This document shows positions 52,803 through 60,572 of a stretch of DNA of 64,000 nt, in pieces. Origin of the DNA: Streptomyces sp. YPW6. GTDB lineage: Bacteria; Actinomycetota; Actinomycetes; Streptomycetales; Streptomycetaceae. The stretch covers positions 3,259,001-3,323,000 of the forward strand of contig NZ_CP076457.1 in assembly GCF_018866325.1 (NCBI RefSeq), read 5' to 3'. The notes under the pieces were generated by a model, which saw only the letters and a list, made by a program, of their open reading frames with translations, was not told where the DNA came from and did no database searches. A program made the position numbers and the translations under genes. Numbering within the stretch: the stretch's first letter is position 1; every line of letters begins with the position of its first letter.

Positions 52803-54044
52803 ATGTCCGATGAACTCGCAGACAACCTACGGAAATACCGCCGCGCGGCGGGACTCAGTCAGGAGCAGCTCGCGCACCGTGCTGGACTCTCGGTCGGACC
52901 GGTCCGAAGGATCGAGCAGGGCGGCGATGGGGTCAGGATGGAGACTCTTCACGCGCTCGCCCGAGCGCTCGGGGTGAGGACCTCGGACCTGATGGCCGCC
53001 GGGGCGCCGGAACCGGTCGCGCTCGACGACCCGAACGGTCAGAACCTGCGCGAGCTGCGCATCGCGCTTTCGCCGGCCGTCAGCCTGGCCGACACCGTCG
53101 CGCCCACTGGCGACGAGCCCGACCTTCGCAACCTGCAACGCATGACCCACGACAGCGCAGTCCTGTACTACGGAGACAGGTACGCGAGCGTTGCCGCCGA
53201 CCTTCCGAACCTCATCAGGGCTGTCAACGACGCCGTAACCTACTACGGCTCGGGGGACGAACACTCTGAGGCCCTCGTGATCCGCTCTCAAGCTCTCCGA
53301 CTGGCCAGTCAGTACCTGACGCAGATCAGGCAGTACGACCTTGCCTATGGGGCCGCCAGGGAGGCCATCGCAGACGCCAGGGCGGCGGGAAACCAACTCG
53401 CTGCCGCCTCCGGGGTCGGCGGGATGTGCTGGACGCTCATCCGTACCGAGCGCTTCGATGAGGCTGAAGACATCGCCATCACGACCATGGACCTGGTCGA
53501 GCCGAAGATCATGGGCGCCACTCCGGACCAGTACGCCACGTGGGGCGGCCTCGCGATGGAGGCGGCGGCTGCGGCCGTGCGAAACAACCGTCCGAAGGAG
53601 GCCAAGGCCCTCCGGAAGGCGGCCGGCACCGCGGCAAAGGCCATCGGGAAGACGCACAAGAACATCCTGTGCCACTGGTCGATGTTCGGTCCCGTGACGG
53701 CCAGCATGAAGGAGCTTGAGGACTACATGATCGGCGGCGACGCCCGGTCTGTGGTCCGGAAGTCCCGTGACGAGCCGTACCTCCAGGAAGCAACATGGAA
53801 GAAGCTAGGCGGCCCGAGCACCAACGACGGGAACCGCTACCACCTCGACCTCGCGCGAGCACAGGTTCGCTCGGGCGATCCGACAGCCGCCATGGAGGAA
53901 CTCTCGCGTCTCGCCGGCCTCGCGCCGGAGTGGTTCCGCCACCAGTCGTCCGCCGCGATCACCTTCGAGGAGATCACCAAGAAGCGCCGGACGCTCACAA
54001 CGGAGATGCGCGAGGTGGGCGCCCACCTGGGCGTTCTCGCATAA
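52803..54044 (+). CDS. XRE-family HTH regulator with TPR-like C-terminal region
   Basis: This 413-residue protein has an HTH_3 domain at residues 5-62 (ADNLRKYRRAAGLSQEQLAH, then GLSVGPVRRIEQG). A helical repeat region about 330 residues long follows (for example YDLAYGAAREAIADARAAG). This layout is common for Streptomyces regulators that sense a peptide or sit next to RiPP clusters. It is the first gene upstream of a run of small genes and the graspetide operon on the same strand, so it probably controls them. ATG at 52803 follows GGAGAGAGGTGG. Confidence 0.9.
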   Translation: MSDELADNLRKYRRAAGLSQEQLAHRAGLSVGPVRRIEQGGDGVRMETLHALARALGVRTSDLMAAGAPEPVALDDPNGQNLRELRIALSPAVSLADTVAPTGDEPDLRNLQRMTHDSAVLYYGDRYASVAADLPNLIRAVNDAVTYYGSGDEHSEALVIRSQALRLASQYLTQIRQYDLAYGAAREAIADARAAGNQLAAASGVGGMCWTLIRTERFDEAEDIAITTMDLVEPKIMGATPDQYATWGGLAMEAAAAAVRNNRPKEAKALRKAAGTAAKAIGKTHKNILCHWSMFGPVTASMKELEDYMIGGDARSVVRKSRDEPYLQEATWKKLGGPSTNDGNRYHLDLARAQVRSGDPTAAMEELSRLAGLAPEWFRHQSSAAITFEEITKKRRTLTTEMREVGAHLGVLA

Positions 54045-54138
54045 CTACACGATGACGATGCACTTCTGACGGATCATCGCCGGAAGTGCATCGTTACGCG
54101 TCTGGCCCACTGCGGCTACCCCTCGTAGCTTCGTAGTC

Positions 54139-54381
54139 ATGGCGAGCAACCAGCAAGCCGAGCCCCGTATCGAGATCGGCTCGGTTATGAGGGATACAGA
54201 GACCGGCCGAGTCGGCATCGTGAAGCGAGGGCCGGAAGGCCCGTACCGCTTGCACGCCCTGCACGGTGAGGACTACTGGGAGGTCGACCCCGACCTCCTG
54301 GCTGACCTCACCACGAGCGAGGAGCTTGGCACGCGGGTCGCCGTGCGCAACTACTGGTCCAGGAACAGGATGCCGTCATGA
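54139..54381 (+). CDS. Small hypothetical protein, 80 residues
   Basis: It begins MASNQQAEPRIEIGSVMRDT and contains a compact beta-rich stretch (GRVGIVKRGPEGPYRLHAL, then DYWEVDPDLL) resembling small proteins found beside XRE regulators in Streptomyces. No catalytic motif is seen. Its stop overlaps the ATG of the next small gene (ATGA), so they are coupled. Confidence 0.65.
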   Translation: MASNQQAEPRIEIGSVMRDTETGRVGIVKRGPEGPYRLHALHGEDYWEVDPDLLADLTTSEELGTRVAVRNYWSRNRMPS

Positions 54382-54632
54382 GCATCCGCGCGCTGGTCCG
54401 CCACATCAAGTGGACCATCCTCCCGGACCGCGAGCCGGATGCCGAGCCGGTGACCCATCAGTTTCAGTGCGTGGTGTGCTCCGAGGAATCAGATCGCTCG
54501 ACCTCTTGGGGCGAGCCGCAGGAGTGGGCGCTCACGCACTCCGGACAGAACCCGAGCCACCACACCTACCGCGAGTTGATCGCCCGCCCGTGGCGGACCT
54601 TCATGACTGACGGCCCTGGGTCGAGTTCGTGA
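54378..54632 (+). CDS. Small CxxC protein, DUF7848-like, 84 residues
   Basis: It begins MSIRALVRHIKWTILPDREP and has a C-x-x-C pair (FQCVVCSEES) followed by Trp/His residues (EWALTHSGQNPSHHTYREL). That is the pattern of a small zinc-binding protein common in Streptomyces accessory regions. Coupled by ATGA upstream and GTGA downstream. Confidence 0.65.
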   Translation: MSIRALVRHIKWTILPDREPDAEPVTHQFQCVVCSEESDRSTSWGEPQEWALTHSGQNPSHHTYRELIARPWRTFMTDGPGSSS

Positions 54633-54733
54633 AGCGCACCATCGGTCGGTATGCCGGCGCTCTCTTCGCCTTCACCATCGGGGCCTCGGTCGGCTTCGTC
54701 CTCCTCGCGGCCTACTTGACCGCGAACCCCTGA
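54629..54733 (+). CDS. 34-residue single-helix membrane peptide
   Basis: A GTG overlapping the previous stop (GTGA) opens MKRTIGRYAGALFAFTIGAS and continues into VGFVLLAAYLTANP: a short basic N-terminus and one transmembrane helix covering most of the peptide. Coupling and composition support a real gene. Function unknown. Confidence 0.55.
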   Translation: MKRTIGRYAGALFAFTIGASVGFVLLAAYLTANP

Positions 54734-54736
54734 GCC

Positions 54737-54794
54737 GGTCCGTCCCGCGCGGAGGCCAACCGCCCTGGCGCCCCCGTCCCGCGCGGGACGGACC
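54737..54794. promoter_or_regulatory. 14-bp inverted repeat with 30-base loop between small genes
   Basis: GGTCCGTCCCGCGC (54737-54750) and its exact complement (54781-54794) flank a 30-base GC-rich spacer, starting three bases after the membrane-peptide stop. It may terminate the XRE transcript or act as an operator for what follows. Confidence 0.6.
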
Positions 54795-54879
54795 AGTCCA
54801 CGCCCATCCGGCCGTCCCTAAAAATCGGCGGTCGGCGGCCGGATGGGTCGTCACTAATGAACGAACCGAAGGGCCAACG

Positions 54880-54990
54880 ATGAACCCCGAACTGCTCGCA
54901 GCGCTCCGCATCGACAGAGGCGACGAGGACGACGACAAGAGCGGCGACCCTCCGCCCGAGGGCTCGGGCGGGCGCGGATACCAGTACTGA
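54880..54990 (+). CDS. Possible 36-residue peptide upstream of the graspetide precursor
   Basis: The frame reads MNPELLAALRIDRGDEDDDK and ends in a Gly/Pro-rich GGRGYQY tail, behind GAAGGG. An eight-residue frame (MNEPKGQR) ends on its ATG (ATGA), suggesting a translated leader. A hydrophobic helix followed by an acidic and Gly-rich tail is reminiscent of peptide precursors. It lies between the small genes and the recognised precursor; unproven. Confidence 0.4.
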   Translation: MNPELLAALRIDRGDEDDDKSGDPPPEGSGGRGYQY

Positions 54991-55222
54991 CTCGGAGCCC
55001 CGCTCTCGCCGGCACCGCCCCTTAGACCGGCCCGTCCTGTGCGCAGGCCCTTTGGCCAGCTCCCCCGTGCCCGCGCAGGGCGGGCCCACCAGGCCCCCGC
55101 TCCGGTCGTATCGAAACCCATGGACAGGTCGAGTGGCGACCGGGGCGGGTTGCTCCACCCTCGTAACGGCTACCGGCCGACCTCACCCGAGGTTGGCCCC
55201 GAGACGCACTTTGAGGAGCACT

Positions 55223-55486
55223 GTGACCACCGCTGTAGAACTGAGCACCGTCCGTCCCTGGGGTACCGCCCGACTCGCGCCATATCCGACCACCATCGCC
55301 CGCCCTCACGCGTCGGTCTCCATCGACCCTGACACACAGCTCGGCACCTTCCTGGACCACGCCGGCCACGTCGTCGAGATGGGCAAGCACGGCACCGGAA
55401 CGGGCACCGAGACGACCACGTCGACGAGTTCGGACGGCCAGTCGGGTAACGACCAGGGGTCCGACCAGGGCAGCGACACGGACTGA
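55223..55486 (+). CDS. tgmA: Graspetide (omega-ester peptide) precursor, ATP-grasp target
   Basis: This 87-residue precursor has a leader containing VRPWGTARLAPYPTT and SVSIDPDTQLGTFLDHAGHV, ending VEMGKHGT. These are the landmarks of the putative ATP-grasp-modified RiPP family (PWG..R..P.P, ldp.tQ, eMgkHGT). The last 30 residues are rich in Thr/Ser then Asp/Glu (TGTETTTSTSSDGQSG, DQGSDQGSDTD), supplying hydroxyl and carboxyl partners for macrocyclising esters. GTG at 55223 follows GAGGAG. The stop overlaps the ATP-grasp start (TGATG). Identification is strong on leader and context; which residues are linked is unknown. Confidence 0.88.
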   Translation: MTTAVELSTVRPWGTARLAPYPTTIARPHASVSIDPDTQLGTFLDHAGHVVEMGKHGTGTGTETTTSTSSDGQSGNDQGSDQGSDTD

Positions 55487-56448
55487 TGACCGCGACCGAG
55501 AAGAGGCCGGTACTCGTGGCCACCGAGGCGGACGACATCACCGCCGACATGGTGATCACGGAACTCAACCGGCTCGATGTGCCGGTGGTCAGATTCAACC
55601 CGGCTGACATCGGGGCAGACCTGACGGTCTCGGCTCGGTTTGGCACGTGCCCGACCCCTGTGGTCGGGCACGTGCGTACCCCGTCGAGAACCGCCGACCT
55701 CGCCGACGTTCGCGCGGTGTACTGGCGTCGCCCCATCTGGCCGACGTTCCCGAGCCTGGAGCCCGACGACGCCCAGTTCGCTGCGGCGCAGGTTCGGTAC
55801 GGGCTCGGCGGCAGCCTGTACGCGATGGAGGGGCCTCTCTGGGTCAACCATCCCCTGCGCGTCGCGGCGGCCGACTACAAGCCCGCACAGCTCGCTACGG
55901 CCCAGCGGCTCGGCCTCACCGTGCCGCGCACGCTGGTGACCAACGACCCGGACGAGGCGCGAGAGTTCATCTCCGCACACGATCGGGTGATCTACAAAAC
56001 GCTGCGGTGGACGCCCTATCAGCGCGACGGCATTGCCGTGACCGGGTGGGCCGACCCCGTCACGGCCTCGGAGATCGACGACAGCTTGCGGGTGGCACCT
56101 CACCTCTTCCAGGCCGTCGTCGACAAGGCGGCCGATCTGCGCATCTTGATCGTCGGTCGACAGGTCTTCGCCGTGCGGATCGAGTCCGGCCTCTTGGACT
56201 GGCGCAAGGACTACTCGGCCCTGTCATACAGCGTGGTAGACCTACCCGCAGTCGTGGAGAAGGCGCTCCTTGCCTACCTGGATCACTACGGGCTGGTTAC
56301 TGGCAGCTTCGACTTCGCCGTGGATCATGCGGGCGGGCTGTGGTGGCTGGAGCTGAACCCGAACGGTCAGTGGGGCTGGCTTGAGCCGCACACCGGATTA
56401 CAGATGTCCGCCGCCTTCGCGGCCCTACTGGCAGGAGTGACCACATGA
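55486..56448 (+). CDS. tgmB: ATP-grasp graspetide ligase (TgmB/MvdD-like)
   Basis: This 320-residue ATP-grasp enzyme has an N-terminal pre-grasp domain (VLVATEADDITADMVITEL), the central VIYKTLRWTPYQ (ATP-binding lysine) and the C-terminal metal-binding GGLWWLELNPNGQWGWLE. It is expected to phosphorylate acidic side chains of the precursor and form ester or amide crosslinks with Thr/Ser/Lys. It is coupled to the precursor upstream and to the methyltransferase downstream (ATGA). Confidence 0.92.
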   Translation: MTATEKRPVLVATEADDITADMVITELNRLDVPVVRFNPADIGADLTVSARFGTCPTPVVGHVRTPSRTADLADVRAVYWRRPIWPTFPSLEPDDAQFAAAQVRYGLGGSLYAMEGPLWVNHPLRVAAADYKPAQLATAQRLGLTVPRTLVTNDPDEAREFISAHDRVIYKTLRWTPYQRDGIAVTGWADPVTASEIDDSLRVAPHLFQAVVDKAADLRILIVGRQVFAVRIESGLLDWRKDYSALSYSVVDLPAVVEKALLAYLDHYGLVTGSFDFAVDHAGGLWWLELNPNGQWGWLEPHTGLQMSAAFAALLAGVTT

Positions 56449-57617
56449 GCGACGGTGCTACCGAGAGGCGAGCCCTTGCTGGCCGACTGGTGCAGGACGG
56501 CGACCTGACGACGCCTGTCTGGCGGGCGGCCGTGGAGTCAGTGCCGCGCGAGCTGTTCCTTAACCCGGGGGTATTCCTGTACGAGGCCGGTCGGTGGCGG
56601 CCCGTAACGGCTATCGGGTCCGACCCTGCGGAGTGGCTGCGCGTCGCGTACACCCCCGACACGCTGACCACGCAGCTCGACGGGTACCTCACCGCGGACC
56701 AGGTGGGCGAGCCCGTGGCGGGCCTGCCGACCTCCTCCTCGACGACCCCGGCCCTCGTGGTCAGCATGATCGAAAGCCTGGACGTGCAGGACGGGCACCA
56801 GGTCCTGGAGATCGGCACCGGTACCGGCTACTCGGCGGCCCTGATGTGTCACCGCCTCGGCGAGGACAACGTGACCACCGTGGAAGTCGACCCCGAAGTC
56901 GCTGCGCGCGCGGATGCCGCCCTGGAAGCCGCAGGCTTCTCCACGTGGACCGTGACCGGCGATGGTCTCCATGGCCACCCGCGCCGTGCGCCTTATGACC
57001 GTGTCATCGCCACCTGTGCAGTCCGCCGCATCCCTTACGCCTGGGTCCGACAGACCAAGCCCGGCGGGGTCATCCTGGCCACGGTCGGCTCGTGGGCAAA
57101 CGGTGCCGGCCTCGCGAAGGTGACCGTCAACGAGGACGGGACGGCCGAGGGCCGGATCATCGGGCGGGCCTCGTTCATGCAAGCTCGATCGCAGGCAGCG
57201 GCCCCGGTCGCTGGCGACCTCTCCGCGCGCACGGCCTATGCCGACAGCGAGCGGCAGACGAAGGTATCGCCGCTCATGCTTGACGAGTGGATGCCCGCCT
57301 TCCTCGCCCAGGTCGCGGCCCCTGGCGCTCAGTCCGTCCGTGCGACCACGAACGAGGGCGCGCAAGTCCTCTACCTCTTCGACCCTGAACGCGAGTCGTT
57401 CGCCGAGTTCACCCCCGATGGCGACGACTGGCGAGTCCGCCAGGGTGGCCCCGTCACCATCTGGGACGACATCGAGGAAGCCATCACAGCCTGGCAGGGA
57501 GCCGGCAGTCCGGACATCACCGCTGTTCAGCTCCGCATCACCGACCGGTGTCACACGTACTGGATCGGCGACGGGTCGGCCCTTCGATGGCAGCATCGGC
57601 TGACCGACCGCCCGTAG
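56445..57617 (+). CDS. tgmC: PCMT-type O-methyltransferase of the graspetide system
   Basis: This 390-residue protein contains the protein-isoaspartate methyltransferase core: TSSSTTPALVVSMIESL (substrate loop), QVLEIGTGTGYSAALM (SAM motif I), VTTVEVDPEVAARA and RVIATCAVRRIPYAWV. A C-terminal extension of about 150 residues is typical of RiPP-associated members. In related graspetide systems such enzymes methylate an Asp side chain, which then closes to aspartimide. It overlaps the ATP-grasp gene by four bases. A bidirectional hairpin follows. Confidence 0.92.
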   Translation: MSDGATERRALAGRLVQDGDLTTPVWRAAVESVPRELFLNPGVFLYEAGRWRPVTAIGSDPAEWLRVAYTPDTLTTQLDGYLTADQVGEPVAGLPTSSSTTPALVVSMIESLDVQDGHQVLEIGTGTGYSAALMCHRLGEDNVTTVEVDPEVAARADAALEAAGFSTWTVTGDGLHGHPRRAPYDRVIATCAVRRIPYAWVRQTKPGGVILATVGSWANGAGLAKVTVNEDGTAEGRIIGRASFMQARSQAAAPVAGDLSARTAYADSERQTKVSPLMLDEWMPAFLAQVAAPGAQSVRATTNEGAQVLYLFDPERESFAEFTPDGDDWRVRQGGPVTIWDDIEEAITAWQGAGSPDITAVQLRITDRCHTYWIGDGSALRWQHRLTDRP

Positions 57618-57635
57618 CGGGCCATCCCGCAAACG

Positions 57636-57671
57636 GCGAAGACCCCTGGCCGACGTGTCGGGGGTCTTCGC
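57636..57671. terminator. Bidirectional terminator between the graspetide operon and the phage-like block
   Basis: GCGAAGACCCC and its exact complement form an 11-bp stem with a 14-base loop between two convergent stop codons (57617 and 57679). The plus side is followed by TTTGCC. Confidence 0.85.
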
Positions 57672-57678
57672 TTTGCCG

Positions 57679-59766
57679 TTACCGGATCGGGCAAGAGCCC
57701 GATGCGCAGTCCTCGTCCGTGGAGTCCTCGATCGCGGTCAGCTCGTAGGAGTCAAAGTCGTCCTCGGTGATCCGCTCGTACGGGCTCTGCACGCGAGTAC
57801 CGTCCGGCATCAGGGTTGTGCCCTTCAAGGCCGGAAGCCACGACTCGATGATGTCCATCGCCTCGTGGACCTTGTGCTTGCCCTCGGGGAAGTTCACTGT
57901 GAAGCTCACCGCGTTGTCCGCCCAACACTCCTGATACATCGCCTGGAAGGCGAGCATCTCGTGAAGGGACAGCTCGTCGGCGGACTCGACGATCTTCGGG
58001 TCGAAGCCCAGCTCCTCGACCTCGGCGACGAGCTTCTCCTTCGTCGGGAAGGCTACGACGTAGGTGTTGCCCGACTGGTCGTACACGCACGGTTCGACCG
58101 CGTATCCCTGGGCCTCGAAATCTCGGACCGTCTTGGCCTGCGCCGGGTCCGGCATCGAGAACCGTACGCGGCGGATGAAGTGGCGGGCGTAGATCGGGTG
58201 GATGCCCTCGGTCACGCCCGGCAGCTTGGCGATGGACCCGGTCGGCGCGACGGTGGTGACCTTGACCGGCTCGGGTATCCGCAGCTCGAAGGCGTACTCG
58301 CGGGCCTCTTCGCGGACCGCCTCGTACAGGTCTGCCAGATGGGCCCGGAAGATCTCGTTGTACGGGGCCTTGGAGTACCGGATGCCCTGCTTGGCGAGGA
58401 AGCCCTGGACCCCGAGGTGACCCACGCCGATGCGTCGGTTCCGCAGGAGAAGGCCGGCCTGCTGGTCGTCGTTCACGTCGCCGTACGTCGCCCGGATCAG
58501 GAACCGGGTCATCAGCTTGTGCGCCCTTTGCAGGCCGACGCGGTCCACCCTGGCCCCGCTCGCCGTGGGGGCGAAGTAGTCCAGGTTCACGTGGCCGAGG
58601 TTGCAGTTCTCGGCCGGCTCCAGCGCGATCTCTCCGCACGGGTTGGTCGCGATGACCGTGCCGGTCTCACCCTCGTTCGAGGCGGAGCTGTTCCAGTAGC
58701 CCGGCTCCCCGTTCTTGAGCATCCCGGTAACGACCTGCTGGTGAACGAAGCGGGCGTTCTCGTGCTCGGGGTGGTCCTCGTCCCGGAGGGCGGTCAGGAA
58801 CAGGTCGTCGATCTCGACGCTGATGTTCGTCGTCCAGTGCTTCGAGCCGTCTGCCTTGCACTCCAGGAAGTCGTCGATGGCCGCGTCGTTCCAGTGGCAG
58901 ATCGCCATGCGGGCCGAGCGCCGGACGCCGCCCGAGACCACGCACTCGGCGATGGCGTGCGCTATCTCCATGGCGTCGGTGGGGGAGAGGTGCGGGCCGT
59001 GGCCGAAGAAGAACGGATCGACCGCCTTGTTCATGACGGCCGCGATCTCCAGCATCATGCGGGCGAACGGGCCCGGACCGCTGGCCGTGCCGCCGAACGT
59101 CTTCAGCCGGGAGCCCTTACAGCGGACGCGCGAAACGTCGTACACCCGGTCGGCGTGCTGGACATGGCGGTCGTCCATGAAGGTGTCGAGCAGGTCCACC
59201 AGGGCGTCGGACCAGCCCTCGCGGGAGTCCTCGATCTCGAACGCCCCGGCCCAGTCCGAGTTGTACTCCTCGGAGAGGACCCCCGCGGCCTTCATCTCCT
59301 CGTAGTCCTGGTGCATGGGGTCGCACACGATGTGCACCTTCAGCTCTCGGCGCGGGGCACCGTACGGCGCAAGGAAGCGCGAGCTGTAGTTCGCCCCGAC
59401 TCCGCCGCCCTCCATCAGGCGCATGAACTGGAACTCGAAGTGCCGGCTGAGCTTCTCGCCCCACGGCGCAACGTGGCAGTTGAACAGGTACTGCCGGGCC
59501 TTCACGCCTGTCGCCCACAGGTGGCGTCCTGCGGGGATGATCGCGAACCGGTCCATGTGGGAGACCAGCTCGTCGTATTCGGCCTTCACGGGCGCGCTCC
59601 AGGCGCTCGTGTCTGCGCCGTGGACCAGGGCGAGGTTGCCCTTGGCGACGCGGCGCACCGTGTCGGGCCACTGCTCCTTCGAGCCGTCCGCCAGGGTCCG
59701 GCTGTACGTGCGGTCGTAAACGATCTGGCCGGAGGGTCCGAACGGAACGTCGAAGAGGTCGGTCAC
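57679..59766 (-). CDS. nrdJ: Adenosylcobalamin-dependent ribonucleoside-triphosphate reductase (class II)
   Basis: This monomeric class II ribonucleotide reductase of 695 residues reduces NTPs with B12 as radical source. It shows IIPAGRHLW, FNCHVAPWG, MEGGGVGANYSSRF, VVSGGVRRSARMA, the active site NPCGEIALEPAENCNLG and the C-terminal redox pair DCASGSCP. The best relatives are the Lactobacillus-type enzymes carried by many actinophages; the host uses larger NrdJ or class I enzymes. GTG at 59766 follows AAAGGAG; an in-frame start at 59799 is less likely. It is the last gene of the minus-strand phage-like block. Confidence 0.93.
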   Translation of the reverse strand: MTDLFDVPFGPSGQIVYDRTYSRTLADGSKEQWPDTVRRVAKGNLALVHGADTSAWSAPVKAEYDELVSHMDRFAIIPAGRHLWATGVKARQYLFNCHVAPWGEKLSRHFEFQFMRLMEGGGVGANYSSRFLAPYGAPRRELKVHIVCDPMHQDYEEMKAAGVLSEEYNSDWAGAFEIEDSREGWSDALVDLLDTFMDDRHVQHADRVYDVSRVRCKGSRLKTFGGTASGPGPFARMMLEIAAVMNKAVDPFFFGHGPHLSPTDAMEIAHAIAECVVSGGVRRSARMAICHWNDAAIDDFLECKADGSKHWTTNISVEIDDLFLTALRDEDHPEHENARFVHQQVVTGMLKNGEPGYWNSSASNEGETGTVIATNPCGEIALEPAENCNLGHVNLDYFAPTASGARVDRVGLQRAHKLMTRFLIRATYGDVNDDQQAGLLLRNRRIGVGHLGVQGFLAKQGIRYSKAPYNEIFRAHLADLYEAVREEAREYAFELRIPEPVKVTTVAPTGSIAKLPGVTEGIHPIYARHFIRRVRFSMPDPAQAKTVRDFEAQGYAVEPCVYDQSGNTYVVAFPTKEKLVAEVEELGFDPKIVESADELSLHEMLAFQAMYQECWADNAVSFTVNFPEGKHKVHEAMDIIESWLPALKGTTLMPDGTRVQSPYERITEDDFDSYELTAIEDSTDEDCASGSCPIR

Positions 59767-59850
59767 TGAGTAAGGCTCCTTTGAACGTCTATCACACACT
59801 GGTCAACGAGGGGGCGGGCCACATCAGGGCCCGCCCGGTCCCTCGTTACG

Positions 59851-60234
59851 TCACGCGGCGGCCCGCTCGGGTATCGAGTCGTAGCCGTCCACGTAGGGCT
59901 CACTGTTGAGCCAGGCCGTCACCTTGCCGACGCCCCGCTCGGCGGCCTTCCTCGCGCCGGACTTCTGTTTCCCGGTCTGCTTGCCCGCGTCCTCGTACGT
60001 GTCGTCGAGGACGAACCGCATGAACACGGCCTGGCGCTCGACGAGCGAGAGGTCCGCTTCCTTCCAGGCCCGCCGGACGTCCGAGAGCGAAGCGAAGACC
60101 GAGTTGCCGTGAGAAGGGTCTGAGTACCCCTTCGGCATCCCGTCCTCGACGTAGACCTCGGACTTGATCCCGTACGCCGCGATCGGATCGAACAGGTAGG
60201 GAAGGACCCGCTCGACCTCGGCGCGCTGGTACAT
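59851..60234 (-). CDS. Sigma-70 region 4-like DNA-binding protein (phage)
   Basis: This 127-residue protein has a C-terminal half reading LSLVERQAVFMRFVLDDTYE followed by DAGKQTGKQKSGARKAAERG. This fits the helix-turn-helix of sigma region 4, with a typical VER-x-AVFMR-F start. The N-terminal half has no known domain. Its ATG overlaps the stop of the next gene upstream, which looks like sigma region 2. Together they may constitute a split sigma factor. Confidence 0.6.
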   Translation of the reverse strand: MYQRAEVERVLPYLFDPIAAYGIKSEVYVEDGMPKGYSDPSHGNSVFASLSDVRRAWKEADLSLVERQAVFMRFVLDDTYEDAGKQTGKQKSGARKAAERGVGKVTAWLNSEPYVDGYDSIPERAAA

Positions 60235-60572
60235 CAGGCGCCGGCCAGGACGTCGAAGGAGGTGAGCGCGGTACGGCGCCCCGCCTCGGTGAGGAACTGG
60301 TCCCGAAGCCTCTGGTGTAGCCAGCGGTGCAGTACGCCCGTCCCCTGCGTGAGGGCCTGCCGAGCCTGCCGGGCCCGCGTCGCCAGGATGACGAGGGCCT
60401 CCTGGTGGGCGTCGTCCTCTTCGAGGGTCAGCGCGTAGTCCCGGCCGAACTGGCGGGCCACGGCTCGGGCAACGCTCTGAACGCCCTCCTCGTCGAGAAC
60501 CGTCCAGTCGGTGTACGCGGCCTCGGCGGACCCGTACGCCTGCGTCCCGATCTCCGTGATCGCGAAGCTCAA
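60234..60572 (-). CDS. Small protein resembling sigma-70 region 2 (phage)
   Basis: This 112-residue protein starts at TTG overlapping the previous stop (TTGA). The core VARAVARQFGRDYALTLEEDD, then AHQEALVILATRA and LHRWLHQRLRDQFLTEAGRR, resembles the helices of sigma region 2 (DxxQEaxi followed by an aromatic/basic helix). The match is by pattern only. Overlaps on both sides indicate strict co-expression with the metallophosphoesterase and the HTH-containing gene. Confidence 0.5.
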   Translation of the reverse strand: MSFAITEIGTQAYGSAEAAYTDWTVLDEEGVQSVARAVARQFGRDYALTLEEDDAHQEALVILATRARQARQALTQGTGVLHRWLHQRLRDQFLTEAGRRTALTSFDVLAGA

